The translations under genes were made by a program, and so were the position numbers. 64,000 nucleotides of DNA, taken from NCBI GenBank assembly GCA_003707065.3, contig PPXM03000003.1, positions 1,240,001 to 1,304,000 on the forward strand, in the 5' to 3' direction. The notes beneath the pieces are model-generated. The model did no database searches. It was given only the letters and a program-made list of their open reading frames with translations, and was not told the origin of the DNA. This stretch comes from Trigonopsis variabilis (lineage: Eukaryota > Ascomycota > Trigonopsidomycetes > Trigonopsidales > Trigonopsidaceae). The first letter of the stretch is position 1, and each line of letters opens with the position of its first letter. Shown here piece by piece: positions 48,276 through 60,508 of the stretch.

Positions 48276-48347
48276 GCCGTTGTAGTATAGTGGTCAGTAC
48301 ACTTCGTTGTGGCCGAAGAAACCCCCGTTCGATTCTGGGCGACGGCA
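48276..48347 (+). tRNA. tRNA-His(GUG)
   Basis: A 72-nt cloverleaf. The acceptor stem is GCCGTTG/CGACGGC with discriminator A, and the anticodon stem CTTCG/CGAAG. The loop TTGTGGC gives anticodon GUG. No G is encoded at -1 (the base is A), so the essential G-1 must be added by Thg1, as is usual in eukaryotes. The T-stem (CCCCG/CTGGG) has one C-T mismatch. No intron. A T-run of about twelve follows. Confidence 0.92.
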
Positions 48348-48767
48348 AATTTTTTTTTTTCATTTGCTTTCCTTAGTAAAATGTTTCATTTTTACTTCAG
48401 AAATAGACAGACAGATCGAGCAAAGAAATACACACTGGCAATTGGCTTGGAGATTGATTACATGAATACATGAAACATATCTACTAAAGAATCCAGTAGA
48501 TCTGACCAAAAAACGAAAGACTTGAAATATGAGCTCAAGCCATATGAAATAAATACAGCGAGGGAAAATAGCTTGACTTATCTCATGACGCTAAATTAAG
48601 ATATAAATACCACATAGCAACAACGAGGTAGCTAAGGTAGCTAAGGAAGCCAGCATAACTGGACAGGAGCGGGAGACATGTGTCACAACAATGGCGGAAC
48701 CGCTACAGTTGAGCTCAGGTATAAACACAAGGGTAAACAAAAGAGCGTCTTCCATCCATCTCTAAAA
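48348..48767. other. Intergenic, tRNA-His to CDC4
   Basis: About 420 bases, AT-rich, presumably the CDC4 promoter and leader. It includes a duplicated GAGGTAGCTAAG/GTAGCTAAG (about 48625-48644). No gene. Confidence 0.5.
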
Positions 48768-49269
48768 ATGGTGAGTTTACAAGTGAGACTCGACTGATCT
48801 TTATAGAGTGCACAGAATACCAAGGCTTTCAAAGACGCGTTCTCATTATTCGACAAGCGAGGAACAGGCCGTGTACCTGTTTCCAGCCTAGGGGATCTTC
48901 TGAGGGCTTGTGGGCAGAACCCGACTCTAGCTGAGATCTCTGAGCTCGAGCAAAGTGTTGGAAATGACTTTGACTTTGATGAGTTTTTGTCTATTTTAAA
49001 CAGACCTGGCGGGTTCAAGGCTCCGGGCAACCCAGAGGATTACACCAGGGGGTTCCAGGTGTTTGACAAGGATCTAAGCGGACGGATCAGCGTTGGGGAA
49101 TTACGCTATGTTTTGACATCTCTTGGCGAGAAGCTCTCAGAAGAAGAAGTCGATGAGCTATTGAAAGGAGTGTCCGTCTCAAAGGACGGTAGTGTGAATT
49201 ATTTGGGTAAGACAGATTTACTACGGAAAGCTAATTAAAGATTTTGTCAAGATGATTTTGGCCAATTGA
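48768..49269 (+). CDS. CDC4: Myosin essential light chain Cdc4 (cytokinesis)
   Basis: Three exons, 48768..48770, 48807..49206 and 49241..49269, with introns of 36 and 34 nt; 143 aa. The first coding exon is just the ATG, followed at once by GTGAGT. Exon 2 then begins Ser-Ala-Gln in phase 0. The last exon adds DFVKMILAN. EF-hand-like lobes contain FSLFDKRGTGRV, GDLLRACGQNPTLAEI, GFQVFDKDLSGRISVGELRYVL and LGEKLSEEEVDELL. These are nearly the S. pombe Cdc4 sequence as I recall it (141 aa). Cdc4 binds the IQ motifs of the type II and V myosins and assembles the contractile ring. The family has lost most calcium-binding positions. Convergent with ATP19. Confidence 0.97.
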
Positions 49270-49559
49270 GTGGTGATAATCGTGTTCGTACTCGGCCAGG
49301 GTCTGTGGCAGGGTTTCGATGTGGGTAGTAAGCATTTTCTGGGTGACATTTCTTCCTTGTAGACGAGTAACATAGTCGAACAATCTGGCGAAAAGACCAC
49401 TGACACAGAATCGCGGATAAACACCTACGGGATAGACGCAGAATAAAGATGAGAGAACGAATCCAGGACAACAATTGTATGCGGATCACGTATGTCAAGT
49501 ACGGAGACGAGTTAGGTTTTCAAATGACTTTTCATAAAGTAATGATTTTCCATCAACAA

Positions 49560-49896
49560 TTACTTGGACTCAGCTTCAGCCTCAGCTAAGAATTTGCTAT
49601 GGAGTTAGCAGACAACTAATGAACCATGCATACTTGATGAAATCTTCCTCATCCTTGCTTGAAGCATCAATGGGGGGAGTAGTAGGTAATGGGGCCTTTG
49701 GCGTAGTTAATTGTTTGAACAAAACTCCTCCGAAAACAGTGCCCAAGGTGATCATGGCGAGCTTTCTTGTCAGCATTGAAATGACCTTACGCAGCTCTCG
49801 GAAAAGCCGCAAATAGTTCAATTGAAACCATCAAATAATATGACTTACCTGATGAGGGTAAAGATTGCGTCCAAAGACATGATAAGCTGCACCCAT
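49560..49896 (-). CDS. ATP19: F1Fo-ATP synthase subunit k
   Basis: Three minus-strand exons, 49849..49896, 49634..49761 and 49560..49596, with introns of 87 and 36 nt; 70 aa, the usual family size. The sequence starts MGAAYHVFGRNLYPHQ, crosses the junction into LAMITLGTVFGGVLF (the single membrane helix), and continues through PPIDASSKDEEDFI to KFLAEAEAESK. The PPI(N/D)ASS..EEDFI motif is diagnostic of subunit k (Atp19), a small supernumerary subunit at the ATP synthase dimer interface in the inner membrane. The gene is too short and split for simple ORF calling. It is divergent from the kinase gene. Confidence 0.93.
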
Positions 49897-50856
49897 TGTG
49901 AATGTAGAAGGGAAAATTGGTTGGTTGAGGATTGCCGGAAGTTGTCATGGTGACCCATCGCAGCTATAGTAGAAGGTAGGGCTTACGTTCTGTAGGTACT
50001 CTCAGATGTATCCTATATTGATTCCGGTATTATTATTCAGGCCAGACAGACAGTAATGGACCAAATATCGTGAGTTTGAGACTGGCACTGCTACTTATTA
50101 CTTGCTGCCATTACTTTGCACTTAGAGTCTGGGGGGATTCTTTGCTTTGCAACCGGCAAGGCCTCTGAATCTCTATTGCTCAATAGATTTATGGTGCTTA
50201 TGGCAAGGCTGTAATAATCTCTCTGGTAAGACTACCTAGATGCACGCATTTCCCAAATATTCTAGTGCAGAACTATAATTATTCATGTCAACCCGTCTTT
50301 AATTTATTACATTAGCTCCCCCAGGGCGCCTTCAAAACTGTGATAAAGTACCGCAGGACATGCTCGTAACGTTAGTTATTCAAGAGTAATCGTAAAATAC
50401 TGTAGGAATTCAGGTCTGACTCGCTTCCAGGAATATTCTTATTCGGTACTCCCACCTGTTGAATCTTCTGCGTATACATGTCACCCATGAATGTTCCCCT
50501 CCCCCCTTGCTGGTAACCAGGTCAACCTTCTTGGATTCTCGACGGGCGTTCGTAATTTGAAAGCCTACCTTACATTTTTGGCTTTTTAAGAGCTTTCAGT
50601 TCTTTTTTCAGACATACAATCATTGAAGTGGATATATTATAACCAAAGAGATTTTGAGTTGAAACCGGAGCACGCATTGTGATCCGTCACCTCCCCGCTC
50701 GACTGCTCTCTGCCCTTCCACCTTTGTGAACGTTGCATTCTGATCAGAAGCGGACTCGGAATCGCTCTTCTACACTAAAACAAGGCTCTGTTTACTTCTG
50801 GAGCCTAAATTTCTTTGGATTATTTATCGGGTTACCCGCTCCATTCTTTATCCTCT
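49897..50856. other. Divergent intergenic region, ATP19 / Gad8-type kinase
   Basis: About 960 bases with a C-rich block (about 50497-50508, CCCCTCCCCCC). That block contains stress-type CCCCT elements and lies about 350 bp upstream of the kinase ATG. No gene seen. Confidence 0.5.
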
Positions 50857-52569
50857 ATGTCCTGGAAACTCACCAAAAGTCAGTTTATTCTCTCAGTACT
50901 GTAATGTCTAACCCCTTTAGAGTTCAAAGAAAAAGCTCCCAGCTCATCCGCGACTTCTTCACCGAAAGGCAAGCCGAGCTCGACATCGTCAAGCGCCCCA
51001 GCTTTATCTCGGACATCTACGTTAACCGCGACCTCGTCAATTACTCCGGTGGTTTCTGCCCGGCCTAGTGTTGATGAATCAAGAAAAGCGACTCCTGTAA
51101 ATCACCGAGAAGAGAATGAGAACACATCAACGGCTACGATCAAGCCAGGGACTTTGACGGTCGTCATTCATCAAGCCACTGGCCTTCATATCCCGGAAAA
51201 TGCAACGCTATTATCGGGTCGTAAGCGGCTCCCATATCTGGTGCTTGAGTTTGATAAGACTCAGGTAGTTGTCGACGCCCGAAATGGAGAATTGCAATCG
51301 CCTACGTACGAGACAAAGGCTAATTTTGACGTCAGCCGCCCTGAAACACTCTCTATTCAATTATTTTTGAGGAATGGTGGGGCAAAACGGGAGGAAGATA
51401 TCTTTCTCGGTGCTGCCAGCGTGGTCCCTGAGCTGAATCCCGACCAGGTTGATGGCAAAGAAATGGTACTTGAGTTAAGTCGCGGCAGCGGTCGAGTTAA
51501 GATCCACCTTGCATACAATTCTGGTCGAAATAAGCCTCTAACAATGGCTGATTTTGAATTGCTCAAAGTTATTGGAAAAGGATCATTTGGAAAAGTCCTT
51601 CAGGTTCGAAAACGTGATACAGGACGGATTTATGCATTGAAGACTATTAGAAAGGCTCATATAGTGTCAAGAAGTGAAGTCAACCACACATTGGCTGAGA
51701 GAACAGTTCTGGCTCATATCAACAACCCCTTTATTGTGCCCTTGAAATTCTCCTTCCAATCCCCCGAGAAGCTTTATTTCGGTTTGGCGTTTGTTAATGG
51801 AGGTGAATTGTTTCATCATCTTCAACTGGAAGGGAGGTTCGATCTCAACCGGGCGCGATTCTACACCGCTGAATTGCTTTGTGCTCTCGAATGTTTGCAT
51901 GATTACAATGTAATCTATAGAGATTTGAAGCCCGAAAACATCTTACTTGATTACACTGGCCATATAGCCCTATGTGACTTCGGGCTTTGTAAACTCAATA
52001 TGCGTGCCGAGGACAAGACGAATACATTCTGTGGAACACCTGAATACTTGGCACCAGAGCTCTTGTCTGGAAATGGATATACAAAGACGGTTGATTGGTG
52101 GACTCTAGGTGTCTTGCTCTATGAGATGTTGACAGGTCTTCCACCCTTCTATGATGAAAATATCAATGAAATGTATCGGAGGATTCTGCAAGATCCCTTG
52201 GAATTCCCAGCATATCTTCATCCAGATGCCAAGTCTATCTTGGCTGGTCTCCTGAATCGAGATCCTCGCAAACGTCTAGGTGCTCATGGAGCTGCTGAAA
52301 TCAAAGAGCATCCTTTTTTCGCAGAGATCGACTGGCGGCGGCTGATGAGAAAAGGATATGTTCCCCCCTTCAAACCATCTCTCGAGAGCGCAACGGATAC
52401 GTCAAACTTTGATAAAGAATTTACCAATGAGGTGCCTACAGACTCAGTCGTGGATGATTACTTGTCCGAATCGGTCCAGCGGCAATTCGGTGGATGGACT
52501 TATAATGACTCTCGACTTGCTGCGAGCGCGGGACGCGATAACGTTGGACCAGGGAGTGTTATTGGGTAA
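50857..52569 (+). CDS. gad8: AGC protein kinase Gad8/Ypk1 (TORC2 effector)
   Basis: Two exons, 50857..50878 and 50921..52569, with a 42-nt intron (GTCAGT...TCTAAC...TTTAG) in phase 1; 556 aa. The start MSWKLTKKFKEKAPSSS matches S. pombe Gad8. A Ser/Thr-rich stretch is followed by a C2-like domain (about 83-210). The kinase domain (about 217-475) has GKGSFGKV, YRDLKPEN (about 339), DFG (about 360) and the T-loop TNTFCGTPEYLAPE phosphorylated by PDK1. The AGC tail ends in the hydrophobic motif FGGWTY (about 530), the TORC2 target. Gad8/Ypk regulates sphingolipid synthesis, stress tolerance and cell polarity. Confidence 0.97.
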
Positions 52570-52975
52570 AATACATTGGAGCTCATTCAAGGCGCAGGTG
52601 ATGCTTTTTCATTTGGAGGTGATCTTAGTTTCTTATGAGTAGACGGAGATGTTGGCAGAGTTTGAGAGATTTAGGTCTTTCAGGTATTTTGACCTGATGC
52701 ATGCATGTATCGAGGCAGAGTTGTCATATAGAGAACTTGTGTAAAGACAAGACATATTCGCGATGAGCTAAATGTCAGCTCCTGAACACACTTACAAACT
52801 CATAAGCTCTTAAGATAGTCAAGGCTTTTGTCTCATACGAGATCTGATCGTATTCAGTTGCTATAGTATGCGAGTTGGGCACATGAGAACCCATCCTTAC
52901 GTTACTGCTTCGACTTACGCAAGCCGCCGCCACCAAGTGGCCAAATCTACATACATTTCTAATTGACGCGCGAGA
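52570..52975. other. Intergenic, kinase to ECM29
   Basis: About 400 bases containing the 3' UTR of the kinase gene and the ECM29 promoter. No gene or repeat seen. Confidence 0.5.
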
Positions 52976-55900
52976 ATGGCCGATCAAAGTGCAAAGGAGG
53001 CGGAAGCTAAAGAGCTGAACCTTGTTGGTCGCGTGGAAATGCGAATTGCTCTGGCAGACAATGATGAACAGCTACAAAAGCTACTAGATGTTTACCTTGC
53101 GCCGTTATTACTTAAATTGACTTCCCCAAGTGCGAAAGTTCGAGCTAAAGTACTAGAAATAAGCTCTCATGTGAAAACAAGGCTCTTGGCTACGTAAATG
53201 AGATTTGAATATAACAAACTGACCATTTAGGGAGATCCAACTTCCGGTGAAGGCCTTAATTGATTTATATAAGCATCCAAAAGTCTCAGATTCTACGAGT
53301 GGACTCGCGTTGTTGCGATCTACTACTCTTGTGTTTATCCGAAAGGGTCTTAGCATGATGAAAGACGAAGTATGGACAAATAACTGCTCCTATATAGCTA
53401 ATTTTCAGTATAAGGAAGATATACTTGTTGAAATATGTCGAGAGTTCGACCAATATGAAAACTCAAGTCGGGACTATATCCTGGTATTACTTGATCTCTT
53501 GGGCTGTTATCCAAATATCAAATCATCTGAGGACCTTGCGGTCAAATTTAACCTTTCTGAGAGCAACTCAAGGGCTTTAAGTGATCTTTTGACAAAAATA
53601 CTATTGATAGATCTGAGTGTCTTTAACCGGGACATTGAACCTGGTTCTGAACCTAACCAGTTGTCCTGTCCTGGCTTGTCAAGTCACGATTTCTCAAAGT
53701 TGACCCACAACTCGAAAGAGACATTACCATCTGCAAAACTATTGGAGATAAAGAAGGGAATACTATTATTCGTGGAAACATTGCCTACAAGATATCAATA
53801 TAAACCACTACTAGTTGCATCCACAGATACCAATTCGGTTATAAAAGATCCTTCAGAAGATCTGTTCAAAAGGCTTCAGATTGATTTGGAAGATAAGACT
53901 CTCGTGAATGAGCTAGTTGGTTTGTATCTTGGATCCAGGTTATACGAAAGGTCATCAAATCATGTTGAATTCTCACATAATAATGTGGGGTCAGATTTCA
54001 GATCTCCTGTGAAGCCTTTGCTTCAACTAAAAATATTACAACTCTTGTCCAAGTCGAAAGTAGGTGCCAATTCACATCCTCTTGAAATTGTGGCCTGTGG
54101 CTTGGAATCGAATTATAGGAAACTAGGTATTTTCACCATACAGTATGTTCATTGGACATCGAAGATGTGTGAAGATGCCTTGATCAATGAAATCGGACCA
54201 CCTTTGGCTGTTTCTATTCGTGACTGGATATTGTCCGCTCGTGAGACAGACGACTATGAACGTAATTCTTTGCTCGGATTTGCTTATGAAGCTCTAGGAT
54301 TGATCTTGAAGCGGATACCTTTTGCGTCAACTGATATCGATTTCATTGACTTTCTGTTCGATAGCCTTCAATCAGAGCCACCTGAACTAAGATCATCTCT
54401 TCAGGAGTCGTTGTCGACTATTTTATCATCTTTACCAACCCTTTCACCTGATCAACTAGATAACCTTCGCCAAAATATCCTTGAAAGAATGAGAGAGGCC
54501 AATAAACTGAAACCTGCTCCTCCAGGTCCTTATCTTTACATGCTTCTACGCTATTCGAACGCGGCATTCCCTTTCTGTGATGAACTGGCAAGATACATTT
54601 GTATTTTGGGACTGAATTTCCAAGATCAGGTCGGTCAGGAGGCTGAGAGAGGTCTCAACCCTTATTGGTTCAGTCGACTAGGGTACAGCGGCGAGGATCT
54701 TAAGTACCCTTCTGTTTCAGTACTTTTGGATATAATACAATTCCAGGGGGCTTCAATTGGAGGAGACGAGGTAGCTTGCGGCCTTTCAGCTAGTGGGTTC
54801 ATATTATCGATGAGATTTTTGCGGCGAATGATTGTCATGCATTCTATCCTTGATCATCAAACTGTGGTCACCGTTGACGACGACTGGGAGAATCGTGTTG
54901 ACAGAGCTCTTGAGATTGATGATGATGTCCGAAGGCTAACTAGGCTATGGTTTAAGAATAATTCCAAGTCCATTCGGTACCTCTTTGACATCCTGGTGAG
55001 ATTTTTTAATTCTAACCAACCCGAAATTTTAGTTGATGCAAGCGAAATTTGGATACAACTCCTATCCCTAATTCCGGATGATCTTTGCGGGGAACTTGTG
55101 GATCATATTAGTATTCTAGAAAAGTACAAGGATGCCTCAAACTATAAAATGATGACCAATGTGTGTCAAGGGCTAGGTATCCTCAATTCTTTAAGTACCA
55201 CTATTGAATTGCATCAAGAGGAGCTTAGCATCCTTCGGAAAACTTCCTCATTAAAATCTCAAAGTCGTCAGAGCTACATATTATCTGTTGGTTCTCTACT
55301 TGGACACTTGGGACTACGCGGCAGATTCGAGGACATTGATCGTGACTTCGTTAGACAATTTTACGAAAGTGTTCGCGACATTATACTCACTGCTCATGAT
55401 GGTTATTTAATTCTATCATGTATTGATGCGCTATCGAGTTTATTTTTGTTCGGATTGATCAGATTCGATGGGCAAGGACTGGTCCATTATGATGTTCAAG
55501 AACTAGAAGGATTACTGAATAAACTTCGTGTTTTATGCAAAAATGGAAATGAAAGAGCCATCATGTGTGTTGCCTTCACTTCTTTAGTGGTTGATGCTAC
55601 GCAGGTCCCCGATCTATGTGACTTGATTTACTCGCTCAATACCAACCAGATGGAATTGAACTTCACTATAGGAGAGGCTTTAAGTATAATTTCAGGCAGA
55701 TGGAGTTCCAGATTCCTTTCGCAAAAAATTGATGTAGAGGGAGCTATTGTCCCCCTAGAGGATTCGGGACCTACCGTCGAAATGGTTGTAAACAAGGTGC
55801 TCGAGCTTTGTAAGGCGACCAGACCATCGACTAGATGCTCTTCATGTATTTGGCTTTTATGTTTGGTCCGATATTGTGGGCATTTAGAGTCATTCCGAGA

Positions 55901-58454
55901 ATTCTTGCCTGTCTGTCATGTGACCTTCGTCTCATTTTTGGGCGAGCGAGAGACAATCGTTCAAGAGTCAGCAGCCAAGGGATTAAACCTGATATATGAA
56001 CTAGGGGATAACAAATTGCGTGATGACCTGATTCATAGTCTGATGCAATCATTTACTTCACAGGTTGTTGGGGGAGGAGGGAACATCTCGGCTGAAAGTC
56101 AACTATTCGAGCCAGGACAACTCAATACAGGTGAAGGATCGATATCTTCTTATAAGGATGTGCTATCATTGGCTTCAGAAGTAGGGGATCCTAGTCTCGT
56201 CTATAAGTTCATGTCATTTGCGGCTCATTCTAGTATGTGGTCAACCCGAAAAGGAGCTGCATTTGGTCTAGGAGAGATATTATCAAAGGAATCACTCAAG
56301 TCTAAAATTGAGGGCAATGGACGAATATCGAAGACGTTGGTTCCAAAGCTGTATCGTTATCGTCACGATCCTAAAAGCGATGTCCGCCAAACAATGAATG
56401 ATATCTGGAGCATGATAGTTGGAGATTCACCTGCGATTATCAACGACTCATTTGAAGATATACTGTCTGAGCTTCTCAAAAGCATGGGAGATCGGGAATG
56501 GCGAGTTCGCCAAGCTTCTGCTTCTGCCTGTCAAGAACTTTTACAAGGACGACGGATGGAAAGCTATATGAAATACAGTCAGGAAGTGTGGCAAATGGCA
56601 TTTCGGCTGATTGATGATATCAAGGAATCTGTTCGAGAGGCTGGGATGACTCTTTGCTCTAGCTTGACGAAAACCCTGGTATACACAATTGGAACAGACC
56701 AGAAAATAAACGGTCTCCTTGAAAGCTTGGTTCCCCTTTTCATGGGAAGTTCAGGTTTACAATCTCAGGCTCAGGAGGTGCAGTCATTTGCTCTGAGCAC
56801 ATTACTGGCCATTTGTAAGAAAGGCGCCAAAACGACCTTGAGGCCATTCATTCCTAAATTGATACATGATTTACTCTTGTTAATGTCGTCGCTGGAACCA
56901 CAAGCAGCAAATTACTTGGCTCTGAATGCAGACAAATATGGACTCTCATCTTCGCAAGTAGATTCTAGCCGACTGGTCAGTATTCGTCAATCTCCTATCA
57001 TGGAAGCGTTGGAGGCATTACTTGATCATGCAGATGATGAGTTAATGTCAGCTATTGTGCCTAAATTGGTCTCAGGCATCAAATCGAGTGTTGGATTACC
57101 TTCGAAAGCTGCTGGTAGTCGATTGGTAGTCTTGACTGTTATGAATCATTATATAGATCTGATTCCGCATGCAGCGAAGTTATTGCGCGCTTGTCAGACC
57201 CAGCTATTAGATAGAAATGCAGTTATTGGATCTTCTTATGCCAGTGCTTGTGGTTATCTTTGTCGATTGGCCGATGATGATTCGGTGCTTTCTTTTGTTT
57301 CGGTTGTCCAATCCTGGTTTTTTGATCAAGATGAACACCACCAATTAATGGCTGCAGTCACCTTAGCAGCGATTTCGAAAAATGCTCCCGATCGCCTCAA
57401 ATCTCTGGCTAGCTCTATTTTACCTTTTATCTATGTTGCTAAGTTTAGCTCTGGGAACTTAGAAGCTCAAAAAATATTTACTCTTACTTGGGATGAGAAC
57501 ACTGGTGGAAATGCTGCAATTAAACTCTATTTGCCGGAAATTCTCACCTTAACTGGAAAATATATTGGTGATCAACAGTGGAGAGTTCGACAAGCCTGTG
57601 CGCTGGCGATTGCAGATGCTTCCAAAGTCATTAGTGATGCACCTCATCTCCAGGGTCTCGTCAATCAAGTATTTGATGTCCTTATTACAGCCTGCCAAGG
57701 CCGTAGTTGGACCGGTAAACATACTGTTCTTGGTGCGCTCGTGTCTTTTGCTATAGCCAATGAATCTCAAGTTCTTCGAGATGCTCAGCTGCGGGACCAG
57801 TTAGAGGACATTGTTGTTAAAGAATCGAAAAGAAACAATAAAGATTATGCACATCTTGCACTGTTGGAACTTTGCAAATTCACGGGCGCTTTTCCTACTC
57901 AGCGTGCTCTTGAGGTCTCTAGCAGTATCAGCTTGAGATACCTCACCGAATTAATCGACGATAGCTATGATGAGGATAACCATTCTACCAAAAAGGCCAA
58001 GAGCCTTGATGAAGATAATTTAAGCAACATACTCGAAGCATGGGCAGAGAGTTTCCGACCAAAGGATATTAGTGGTAACCCTATGCCCTCAGAGTATTTA
58101 AATTCTCTCACACAGTTTCTTTCAAAGCTTATCCTCCATCAATCGGACTACTTCCAGAAATCTTCTTGGAAAATTAAGGAAACTCTAGCAAGGATAACTG
58201 TGATCCTCGCTGATCATGGAGAAGCTATTAGTGACCGTCAAGCGATATTACAGTTATGGAGTCTCTTACGTGACAACTGTTGGACGGGCGAACTAGAACG
58301 CGTCAAGCTGATGATCTGTAAAGCGGCTGATAAACTGGCTCGCACTGATTCAGAATGGTTTTCGCTCATTCAACGGGATGTTCCACTGCTTGATGCCCAA
58401 GAGCGCTCTTCAATCGTCCGTGCCGAGTTAGGACGAGTTTCCAGAGATCGTTGA
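52976..58454 (+). CDS. ECM29: Proteasome-associated HEAT-repeat protein Ecm29
   Basis: Two exons, 52976..53193 and 53231..58454, joined across a 37-nt intron. The product is 1813 aa, close to yeast Ecm29 (1868). The N-terminus RVEMRIALADNDEQLQKLLDVYLAPLLLKL and the junction EIQLPVKALIDLYK fit the Ecm29 N-terminal domain. The remainder is tandem HEAT repeats, several with the typical WRVRQA helix start (for example near 56500 and 57580), and helical throughout. Ecm29 tethers the 20S core to the 19S particle, monitors aberrant proteasomes and links them to vesicles and motors. The C-terminus has short acidic/lysine patches. No signal peptide. Confidence 0.95.
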
Positions 58455-58657
58455 TGTTATTGTTTTATGGTTCCCAGACTTGTGAAGTAATGACCAAACG
58501 AGTGCAGTGTCCTTAATAGAGTCTGATAGGACCTTATGTAAACTGAGTGATGAATTCATATTATGAAACAGCTTTGCGGACTACGTATTTCACAAAATTA
58601 CCTCTTACCTATCTGCACCAAACATGACCAGTCAAAACTCAAGCAGTTCAAAACCTC

Positions 58658-60508
58658 TTACCTCCGCCCAAAATCCGGTGTCGGTGGCCGCGCCGTCTCC
58701 TTGGGCTTGCGTAATCTGAACTCGGCCAGTAAAGAGATATGATCCGAAGGATAGTGTGGATTCGGAAAGCCAACCACCCTTGACATGTATTCACGGTCCA
58801 ACTCGCCTAGAAGTCCAACCACATCAAGCGCCTGAGTCGAATACCAGATGTAATCAATGACTCCATTAAACCCTGGCGTCCAGTTAGTGAATGGAAGTTC
58901 ACCGATAGAAGCGTAGGACGATTTCAGTGACAATCCATGAGAGATACCGTGCTCAGTAAAGTTGCCGTAGACACGTCCTTCTAAATCAGCGTGATCACGA
59001 ACAATGCCTTGACTAAATAATTCATAAACACCACTATCAGGAGTGGAATTGAAGTCTCCACACACGACCTGAGGGATCTGACTAGCTTGAGAGTATGTCG
59101 GCCCGGAATCCTTAGCTGCTTTACGGAACTTGTCACAGAGTCTCTCCATTTCCTCCAACAGCAGTGCACTCTGGACTAATTTGACATCTTTATAGGCTGG
59201 GTCCCAATGGATGTGAGCATTAGAAATGACAACCCGTTGACTTGATTGAACGTGTTCCAGTAAAGCGATGACGGCTATATTGTCCTTATTCATCACTCGA
59301 TTATATATATCAGCCGTCTTTTTGAAATCTTCCCGTTTCATGGCTAATTGACTAAATTCCACAAGATGTTTCTCTAATAGTTTGAATTTGGTAGTCTTGA
59401 AAAAGGTCGCACAGCCATCCACGTTGCGACGTTCGCTTTCACTTTTACTCCAGGGCCGATTCTTTGAGAAAAAGACACCTTTGTATGACTTATAAGCTAA
59501 CTGAGGAGAGAAAAAGTCTTCAAAGTTCTCTACATCGACTTCTTGAAGACAGATGATATCTGGCAGCTGCTGAAGAATCTCATCCTTTATATTCTCCCGG
59601 CGGTACTCCATAGCCAGAGCCCAAGAGGGGGTATAGCCGTACATGGTTGGCGTTGCATATCGATCACACAAGACATTATAAGTCATCACCGTGAAGGTTA
59701 GATCCCCTTCTTTCTTCTCGTCCAATTCTATCCAGGGACGGCTAGGGGGAGGTAGCTGAACGGGAGCAGTGTCACGCATTTCAATAATCAAACCCTTCGT
59801 ACCTTTCTGTGCGATCGTTGCTTTGACCATATCAGGCAATGGATTTCCTTCAACCCCTAGAAACTCTAGTTGATAACACCAGCCCAGTTCTGGAGGCAGG
59901 TTCGAAATATTATTATCGAAAAGTGAGAGCCGACGTAATTGACAAAGCAGCCCTATCTCACTCGGAAGTGAGGTCAAAGAATTTGAGCTAACATCCAAAA
60001 CCCGTAGTGATCGTAATTTGCCGATGCTGGGAGGTAAAAATGTCAACCGGTTATGACAGAGGTATAGAGTATCTAAAAACGTGTAATCGAATAACCGAGG
60101 ACTCAGATTGGTTAACCGTTGACCGCTCAGGTCCAGTCCAGCCCATTCCTTAACTGTATTGATAGAATCTTCTTGTCCAGGCCTTGAAACTTCTTTAACA
60201 GGAGTACTTCGACGCTCTTGTCGTGTTGAATCTTGCTTATGTGGAGTCTGAGGGCTGGATTTCATCTTTGTCTGAGGATATCTGGACATCATGGCAGCTT
60301 GACGAGCAAAATGATGAGGAGAAGAACAGGCATGATTAATCTGAGCTTGTTTGAGTTGATCCTGCCATGATTCGGTATTAACCAATGTCGGATCAGTTAA
60401 TGAATAAGATGGTTTATAGTAAGGTGTTGACGGTTGATGCATAGATGGCCCTAAATTCGTCAGATCGATCGTCTGGCCACTTACATGCAGGGGATGTGTG
60501 AACAGCAT
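58658..60508 (-). CDS. CCR4: CCR4-NOT deadenylase catalytic subunit Ccr4
   Basis: 616 aa from ATG 60508; ATG 60442 is an alternative, and the frame runs a further 45 codons upstream without a start. The N-terminal region is Gln/Pro-rich with SSPHHFARQAAM, a block conserved in fungal Ccr4. LRRs (about 125-225: LDLSGQRL, LDTLYLCHNRL, LRVLDVSSNSL, LRRLSLFDNNI) bind the Caf1 nuclease. The endonuclease/exonuclease/phosphatase domain (about 275-600) has MTYNVLCD, LQEVD (catalytic Glu), HIHWDP, CGDFNSTPDS and SDHISL. All catalytic residues are present. Ccr4 shortens mRNA poly(A) tails in the cytoplasm. Convergent with ECM29, 203 bp apart. Confidence 0.95.
   Translation of the reverse strand: MLFTHPLHVSGQTIDLTNLGPSMHQPSTPYYKPSYSLTDPTLVNTESWQDQLKQAQINHACSSPHHFARQAAMMSRYPQTKMKSSPQTPHKQDSTRQERRSTPVKEVSRPGQEDSINTVKEWAGLDLSGQRLTNLSPRLFDYTFLDTLYLCHNRLTFLPPSIGKLRSLRVLDVSSNSLTSLPSEIGLLCQLRRLSLFDNNISNLPPELGWCYQLEFLGVEGNPLPDMVKATIAQKGTKGLIIEMRDTAPVQLPPPSRPWIELDEKKEGDLTFTVMTYNVLCDRYATPTMYGYTPSWALAMEYRRENIKDEILQQLPDIICLQEVDVENFEDFFSPQLAYKSYKGVFFSKNRPWSKSESERRNVDGCATFFKTTKFKLLEKHLVEFSQLAMKREDFKKTADIYNRVMNKDNIAVIALLEHVQSSQRVVISNAHIHWDPAYKDVKLVQSALLLEEMERLCDKFRKAAKDSGPTYSQASQIPQVVCGDFNSTPDSGVYELFSQGIVRDHADLEGRVYGNFTEHGISHGLSLKSSYASIGELPFTNWTPGFNGVIDYIWYSTQALDVVGLLGELDREYMSRVVGFPNPHYPSDHISLLAEFRLRKPKETARPPTPDFGRR

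Noticed and set aside
50733-51068. 111-codon frame overlapping the kinase 5' end
   Set aside because: It is a different frame across the true first intron. The spliced model gives the conserved MSWKLTKK start.
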